Shown: positions 59,080 to 64,000 of the stretch, piece after piece | How positions within the stretch are numbered: position 1 is the stretch's first letter | Layout: every line of letters starts with the position of its first letter | Assembly (NCBI GenBank): GCA_019426215.1 | Contig: CM033405.1 | Location: forward strand, 33,963,239 to 34,027,238 | DNA length: 64,000 bases | Reading direction: 5' to 3' | From: Buddleja alternifolia | Taxonomy: Eukaryota; Streptophyta; Magnoliopsida; Lamiales; Scrophulariaceae | Made by a program: the position numbers and the translations under genes | The notes under the pieces: model-generated | Seen by the model: only the letters and a program-made list of their open reading frames with translations | Databases searched by the model: none | What the model was told of the DNA's origin: nothing

Positions 59080-60108
59080 TTACATGACCTTTGATTCATC
59101 ATTCCCTTCTGAAGATTTCTCATCGCCATTGCCCCTCCAATCGACTCCGCCACCGGAATATTTCTTCTCTCCACCGCCCCTCCGATCAACGCCACCTCGG
59201 GAATATTTATTTCGGTGATGCTCGGCCATGAAGTCCATTTTTCCAGCAGCTATATCCGATCTTAAATCACTCAAAGCTTTACTCAACAGACCATTTTCAG
59301 CTTGAATCACCTCAAGCTGTTTCTTGACCTCCAAACACGTCTCAGCCAGCTTGTCACCCACTTTCTCCCCCTTCGAATCACCTTTCGCCACGTGTTCGAT
59401 CCCAATTTTGTTCATCACCAATAGCGGCAACCTAATCCCATTCCCAGCCGTCCGATCACCCTTACTCACCACCACCGTCATTTCATCACCCGCCGCCGCC
59501 TCCCGCGGCGGAACCCTAATTCCCCACCGGAAATTAACCACCGCAAAATCTCGCAACGGAAACACCGTCCTCGCGCTCATCTCCGTACCTTTAATCAACC
59601 GATCCACCACCACCCCCGTCGTCGCCGCCTTAGTCTCCACCGCCGCCGGGAAAAAACCGTTCGCCTTAAAGTACCCGTTGTTGACGAAATTCTCCCCGCT
59701 CAAAACGCCGTCGTTCAATTTCTCCCCCAAATCCTTCACAATAGTAGAAGAATGCGATTTTTTGAGCGAAAAATCGCCGAAATTAGGTTTGAAGTGGATG
59801 AAGAAGCTAGGGTTTTGATTGCCGATTAAATTGAATTCAGCGCTCATGGTGAGGGGGCTTTTGATCGGCGATCCGAAATGGCTAATACCGGTCTTGAAGA
59901 TGAAGGTGAAAGGATTTTGCGAATCGTTTGGGCGGTAGGAGAATCGGATTGAAGGACCGGAATCGAAAAAAGTAGTGAGATTTAGGGATAATTCTTTCGA
60001 TTCTCCGGCGGAAATTCCAGATTGGAAGGGGAAATTGAGAATGTTTAAGGGGATTTTAGCTCTCAACAATGGTTTTTGTTCATCTCTGAACTTGATTGAA
60101 GCCTTCAT
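59080..60108 (-). CDS. OEP40: OEP40-like chloroplast outer-envelope beta-barrel channel
   Basis: A single exon encodes 342 residues from the ATG at 60106-60108. The first 220 residues alternate polar and hydrophobic residues, as in a beta-barrel, beginning MKASIKFRDEQKPLLRAKIP and including FNLIGNQNPSFFIHFKPNFGDF and FAVVNFRWGIRVPP. A short coiled-coil-like segment follows (about 255-290, CLEVKKQLEVIQAENGLLSK). The C terminus is glycine/arginine-rich with a duplicated motif. In Arabidopsis OEP40 (At3g57990, from memory) is a glucose-permeable channel of the plastid outer envelope; function here is by family. It is next to the bromodomain gene, as At3g57990 is next to At3g57980. No signal peptide is seen, as expected. 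Confidence 0.85.
   Translation of the reverse strand: MKASIKFRDEQKPLLRAKIPLNILNFPFQSGISAGESKELSLNLTTFFDSGPSIRFSYRPNDSQNPFTFIFKTGISHFGSPIKSPLTMSAEFNLIGNQNPSFFIHFKPNFGDFSLKKSHSSTIVKDLGEKLNDGVLSGENFVNNGYFKANGFFPAAVETKAATTGVVVDRLIKGTEMSARTVFPLRDFAVVNFRWGIRVPPREAAAGDEMTVVVSKGDRTAGNGIRLPLLVMNKIGIEHVAKGDSKGEKVGDKLAETCLEVKKQLEVIQAENGLLSKALSDLRSDIAAGKMDFMAEHHRNKYSRGGVDRRGGGEKKYSGGGVDWRGNGDEKSSEGNDESKVM
59088..59218 (-). repeat. Duplicated C-terminal coding motif of the OEP40-like gene
   Basis: The encoded tail repeats KYSRGGVDRRGGGEK and KYSGGGVDWRGNGDEK in tandem. The DNA units are about 48 bp and still very similar. The duplication is in frame and leaves the gene intact. Confidence 0.75.
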
Positions 60109-60760
60109 GTTTAGTGAATGATTGTTTTCTGAGTGATATATCGATATATGTATATATGTATATGTGTGTGTGTGTGTATATATGGTGTAAAGAGAAGGCG
60201 GTAGTTTTGGTGGAGGCGGAGAGAGCTAATGAGGGATTTGTGGATGATATGAATTATTGGATTTTGGCAATATCTGAGAACTCTGTGAAATGACTATTTT
60301 GGTGTTGAGATGAGAGGTTTTGTTTCGGATTATTTGAGACAATTGGAGGGGTAAAGTTGGGAATTTACATGTGGTTTTAGGTATATGATGAGTTTTTAAA
60401 TAGAAGGTGCAATTAAAATTTGAATTATGTATTGTAGAGCCAATTTTGAATTTGTTTTCAAATTCAAATACTTTGGATTGATTGAATCTGGTGCAAATTT
60501 TGTTGGCTTTTGCAACAATATCACCAAAAATATTGGTACATTCAAAATTCAAAAGAAAAACAATGTTTTATGTCATATCAATATAATCGCCGGCCAGTGT
60601 AATTATTTATATATATCAGTTATCACTTATCACATCTATTTTGAGAAGAATTTATTAATTAAATATTGTTAAAGAAAACGTTCATAGCAAATTATCCGTT
60701 TCTTGTTCAAATTAGCTAGCCACTACTCACTAGAGATACATGTGGTCTAAATTAGGATAG
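60109..60760 (-). promoter_or_regulatory. Upstream region of the OEP40-like gene
   Basis: TA/TG microsatellites (60140-60183) abut the start codon upstream. The remainder is AT-rich with short frames lacking domains. Confidence 0.35.
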
Positions 60761-60779
60761 TGAATAGAGTCAAATCATT

Positions 60780-61190
60780 TTGCGAGCTGACTTAAATATG
60801 AATTTATCATTAAGTTGAGCTTGAATTCTACTCGATCAAGATCAAGCTCGAGAGCTCAAGCTAAGTTCTTTTCTGTCTTACAAGCTCGAGCTTTTAAATA
60901 CAAATTTTTGAGTTCGAACTCGTCATAATATATATTTATACTTAGGTTGAAAGTCGAGTCAAAAAATTTCAACTAGCTTGTAGCACTCATTATAAATCAA
61001 GTTGGTGCTCAAACTCCATTTGGTCAAAGACCAAGCTCGCTTGTTCATGTTGAGTTTTTTAACTCTTTTACAAGCTTAAACCTTTAAATGTAGATTGTTG
61101 AGTTCGAACTTCTCATACTATATTTAAATTCGAGGTTGAGCCAAAAAGTTTCATTGAGCTCCACTCATTTACAATTCTAGTCTAGACTAA
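60780..61190. repeat. AGCTCG-family repeat with internal duplication
   Basis: Two units of about 190 bp follow each other. Each has 'gatcaagctcg/gaccaagctcgc', then '(t)acaagct..a.c(t)tttaaat' and 'ttgagttcgaact', and ends at 'ca.tcattta/ataa'. This is another copy of the dispersed AGCTCG-rich family. Confidence 0.55.
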
Positions 61191-61519
61191 ATTTTTCTCT
61201 AGACCAAGTGCACATAACTATTTCACTCTTAAAATAACACTAACATCTTATCTGATCATTTTTCAGCTCGTCTGTGCCAGGATGGATCATATTTTTATAG
61301 TACAACATACGATTTCAACACCAACGCTTGCTGTATTTTATTAAGGAAATGCAGCAACATTTCCAACCTCATCTGTTTCATTCATTCATTTCTCTGAAAT
61401 GTATGAATTTCGAAGTGAGGTATTTGTAAATATTTATGAAAATTCGATGAAAACTAATGTTGTTTGGTTTTTGTTGGTTGGTTTGGTTTAAACTGTTGGA
61501 AAGCTTTGGAAGTGCTAAT

Positions 61520-62340
61520 CACAGAGAGTGAGAAGTGGGAGTTCCCCTTCGCCAAATGTGCACATTTGTCTGAGTGACGATTTTGCCCCTAGCTACGGTT
61601 ATCATACGGTGGATCGAGTGTAATGAAGTCGATCCACCCTTTTAAATTGCTAATCATTATGTGTTTCATACTTTATAAATAGTCATGATTGGCAATTTTG
61701 TTGCATCGAATTCAACATGGAATATCCCAAAAGAGGGAGTTCATCTTTTGGTGGATGTACACACTTGTTTAATGACGGTATGACTATGATCATTCTAGTT
61801 AGATTGAAAGTGACAAAGTAGATCCATTTTTTTTAGCATTGAATCGTGAAAGGTCCCTGCCATATCAATGATTATGACTGATCTAGTTGTATCAGGCAAG
61901 AACCAATATAGAATATCAGAGAAGTGGGAGTTCCCCTTTGGTGGATGCATACACTTTTTGAATGGTTCCAATTTAGCAAGTGCGCCAGGATTTGACCACT
62001 TTTAAACATTAAAATATTATAAATTATATTAGGCCCTCATATGACAATGATTATGATTGAATCTACTATGTTGCATCCTATCCAACATAAAGTATTCGAG
62101 AAGTGGTATTTCCCTAAGCAAATGCACACTTGTTGAATGAGAAGTTTGACCCTAATTACGACGATTTTACAAGGGGATCGTATGTGACGGAGTCGGTTTA
62201 CTTTTTAACATTAAATCATCACTAGTTCATCAACCAAAAAAAAAAGGAAAAAAATACGATGAAAATCTAATAAAGAACTTCCGAGAATGAGGTCTCTCTC
62301 ACTTGTTGAATGAAGGTTTTGCCCCTAGTTATGGGCTGTG
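61520..62340. repeat. Diverged array of about 190-bp units upstream of the CCCH/KH gene
   Basis: The word 'gagaagtgggagttcccc' or a variant appears near 61528, 61729, 61918, 62098 and 62282. Each is followed by '(t)gcacacttgttgaatga' and, in several, 'ttgcccctag.tacg' and 'cattgaatcat'. That makes five units spaced by about 180-200 bp. It has no coding capacity. Confidence 0.6.
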
Positions 62341-62619
62341 CACTTTATAGGGCCTGGATTGGGCAATGATGCTAGAATTTTATTAAGCCCAAATATTTTC
62401 ATACCGGGCCCATGAAAAGCCCATTCAAAGGTCCACGTGACGTACACCTAAATCTCACCAAAATTGGTTTAGAGAGCACGTGACCTGCTTGATTTTTTCT
62501 CATCATAAAATCTCGCGCCGATATGGCGGAATCCAACTCAACCTCTTAACTAAATTTAATAATCCAAAAAATCTCCCAAAAAAAAACGATAAATATAAAT
62601 AAACCCCCAAAATCTTATC

Positions 62620-62878
62620 GATATTAGTATTACATCCCTCATCTTTAGTATTTCTCAGCTCCTCCAAACTTCACTCTCGCGCTCTCTCTCTCTCCTCTTT
62701 CTCTCTCTCTCTAACTTCGAAAAAACCCTAGCTGTAGATTAGGATTAGGTTTAGATTCTTTTGCTTTTCTACTATAATTACCGTACTTAATTTTCCTTAT
62801 TTCGTAAATTCGAGCTATTTTTCAGAATTTTTTTTGTGATTTTATTGTAATTGTTCGGTTGAATCTTCGATCTGAGAT
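62620..62878 (+). promoter_or_regulatory. CT-rich promoter/leader of the CCCH/KH gene
   Basis: A dense pyrimidine tract ('ctctctctctctcctctttctctctctctct', about 62682-62712) precedes 'aaaaccctag' (telo-box core AAACCCTA), common in promoters of plant translation and RNA-binding genes. The ATG follows at 62879. Confidence 0.55.
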
Positions 62879-63093
62879 ATGGACACTCGCAAGAGAGGCA
62901 GAGCTGAATTTGTTAACGGAGGTTTCAAGAAATCTAAGCCAGGTTTGATTTTCACGAGTTAATTTGTATTCGTGTGTATGTATTTGTATGTATATACACT
63001 TAAAATTGCTTCGCTGAGTTTTTTTAATTGTCAATTTGTTTATTCTCAACTTGCCTGAATTTGCATGTGAAGATGAGGAAAAGCTTATTTGTG

Positions 63094-63127
<34 letters not shown>

Positions 63128-64000
63128 GTTTTTAGTGGAGTAATTATGCAGATGATATATATATATATATAATTGTTTTTAGTGGAGTAATTATGCAGAT
63201 GCTGGAAATATTTGTCTTTTCTTTTGCAGATTTAATGGAAAACAAAAGGATTAATTAAAGAATTTGTGGATCTTTATTCAGCTTTTTGTGGAAGCATTAT
63301 TTAAATATCAATGTGGAAGTGGTTAGCCTCTTAAAAGAAAAAAAAATAAAAATAAATTCTTGGGATTTCTTGTAATGAATCTTGTTATGTTAAACTAATT
63401 ATTCATTAAAGAGAAAATTGTGTTTTTAAACATAAATGGAACTTAAACAGGGTTTTCTTTTAATTTCTTTAAATTGGATAATTTTGTTGAGCAGTTAATA
63501 AAGATCAGAATACTGGTAATTAATGCTGTATTATATTATACATATAATTCACGTTTAAAATTTTATGTTATTGGTGAGTATGAATGATATCTTTTTAAAT
63601 AATTTTTATGAATAATGATAAGACTCAATAAAAATTCTGAGAAAAAGTAATTAATGTTTTGCAACAGAAATGGACTCCTTATCAAGTGGTATAGGAAGCA
63701 AATCGAAGCCATGCACGAAGTTTTTCAGGTTCAAATCTCAACCTACCTAATATAAAATTTGAATTTTAAATGTTCATCAACATATGCAATTGCTAATTGT
63801 AATAGAAGTTTCGAGTATTTTCATGAAAATATATATATTTTGCACTTCACACTAAGAGGTAATTTACGAATGCTATATAATTTACACAAGATTGCACATT
63901 CTTCGATTATCGGTTTCTTTATGGCTACTGACAAATTTATCAACAATTTACATTAATATTAACCTTTTCCAGATTTGATGTGCTTGGAGCAAGACAATGA
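62879..64000 (+). CDS. CCCH-type zinc finger/KH-domain protein, 5' part (runs off the window)
   Basis: Exon 1 (62879-62942) encodes MDTRKRGRAEFVNGGFKKSK and exon 2 (63668-63728) encodes MDSLSSGIGSKSKPCTKFF. The junction is in frame (phase 1, GT donor 62943, AG acceptor 63667). This opening is typical, as I remember it, of Arabidopsis At5g06770-like proteins, where CTKFF starts the first CCCH finger and a KH domain follows; such proteins bind RNA. The next exon should begin with the rest of the finger (serine/threonine then SGC). A possible acceptor near 63974 leads only to a short tail and a stop, so the true next exon probably lies beyond 64000. The function is inferred from the family only. 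Confidence 0.75.
63090..63200. repeat. 47-bp tandem duplication with TA runs in CCCH/KH intron 1
   Basis: The segment 'aattgtttttagtggagtaa' with 'ttatgcagatg' occurs at 63124 and again at 63171. Both are preceded by TA runs. The copies look identical over the non-TA part, so the event is recent. Confidence 0.85.

Noticed and set aside
59324..59818. 164-codon open frame on plus strand
   Set aside because: Antisense to the OEP40-like coding exon, which has far stronger family similarity.

Overview
The window is nuclear DNA of a flowering plant, most likely a eudicot. Genes are split by AT-rich introns with GT..AG borders, 5' leaders are pyrimidine-rich, and the proteins are plant-specific families (SPL, MYB-CC, EMSY-like, DUF761, OEP). 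About two thirds of the sequence is AT-rich intergenic DNA full of small transposable elements. I could not identify the species.

Ten confident protein genes were found, with exons assembled by hand from splice sites and reading frame. In order: OEP16-3-like outer-envelope/Tim17 family protein (-, 241-1739), SPL9/SPL15-type SBP transcription factor with an intact miR156 site (-, 3925-6768), mTERF family protein (-, 20570-22333), PHL5-like MYB-CC factor (-, 24747-27644), DUF761 'cotton fibre' protein (+, 33961-34536), EMSY-like ENT/Tudor protein (+, 41240-45988), alpha/beta hydrolase (-, 47097-48862), SANT/MYB-bromodomain protein (-, 50025-53938), OEP40-like channel (-, 59080-60108), and the 5' end of a CCCH/KH zinc-finger gene (+, from 62879, runs off the window). 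A short secreted-peptide gene (-, about 36953-37219) looks like a CLE-type prepropeptide in which an in-frame TGA sits immediately before the peptide motif.

From memory, the order mTERF - PHL5 - DUF761 - EMSY-like - CCCH/KH matches Arabidopsis At5g06811 to At5g06770. OEP16-3 - SPL9 and bromodomain - OEP40 match At2g42210/At2g42200 and At3g57980/At3g57990. The window therefore seems to hold, in one piece, an ancestral segment that Arabidopsis has split among several duplicated blocks.

The repeats are unusually readable. They include hAT-type elements with 8-bp duplications (832-1233, 18305-19013, 35911-36638, 51427-51956), Mutator-type foldback MITEs with 9-10-bp duplications (7387-7831, 9179-9327, 9751-10007, 13445-13600, 28230-28382, 58255-58605) and a PIF/Harbinger-like element with TTA duplication (10502-11062). 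There are also two solo LTRs of one family (30548-31093, 57199-57747), a folded-back Copia remnant (31290-31775), two tRNA-derived SINE families (38409-38606 and 7213-7362; 49510-49695 and 55712-55895), and tandem arrays of 106, 69, about 51 and about 190 bp. The largest gene-poor block is 6769-20569. No rRNA, intact tRNA or CRISPR array was seen.
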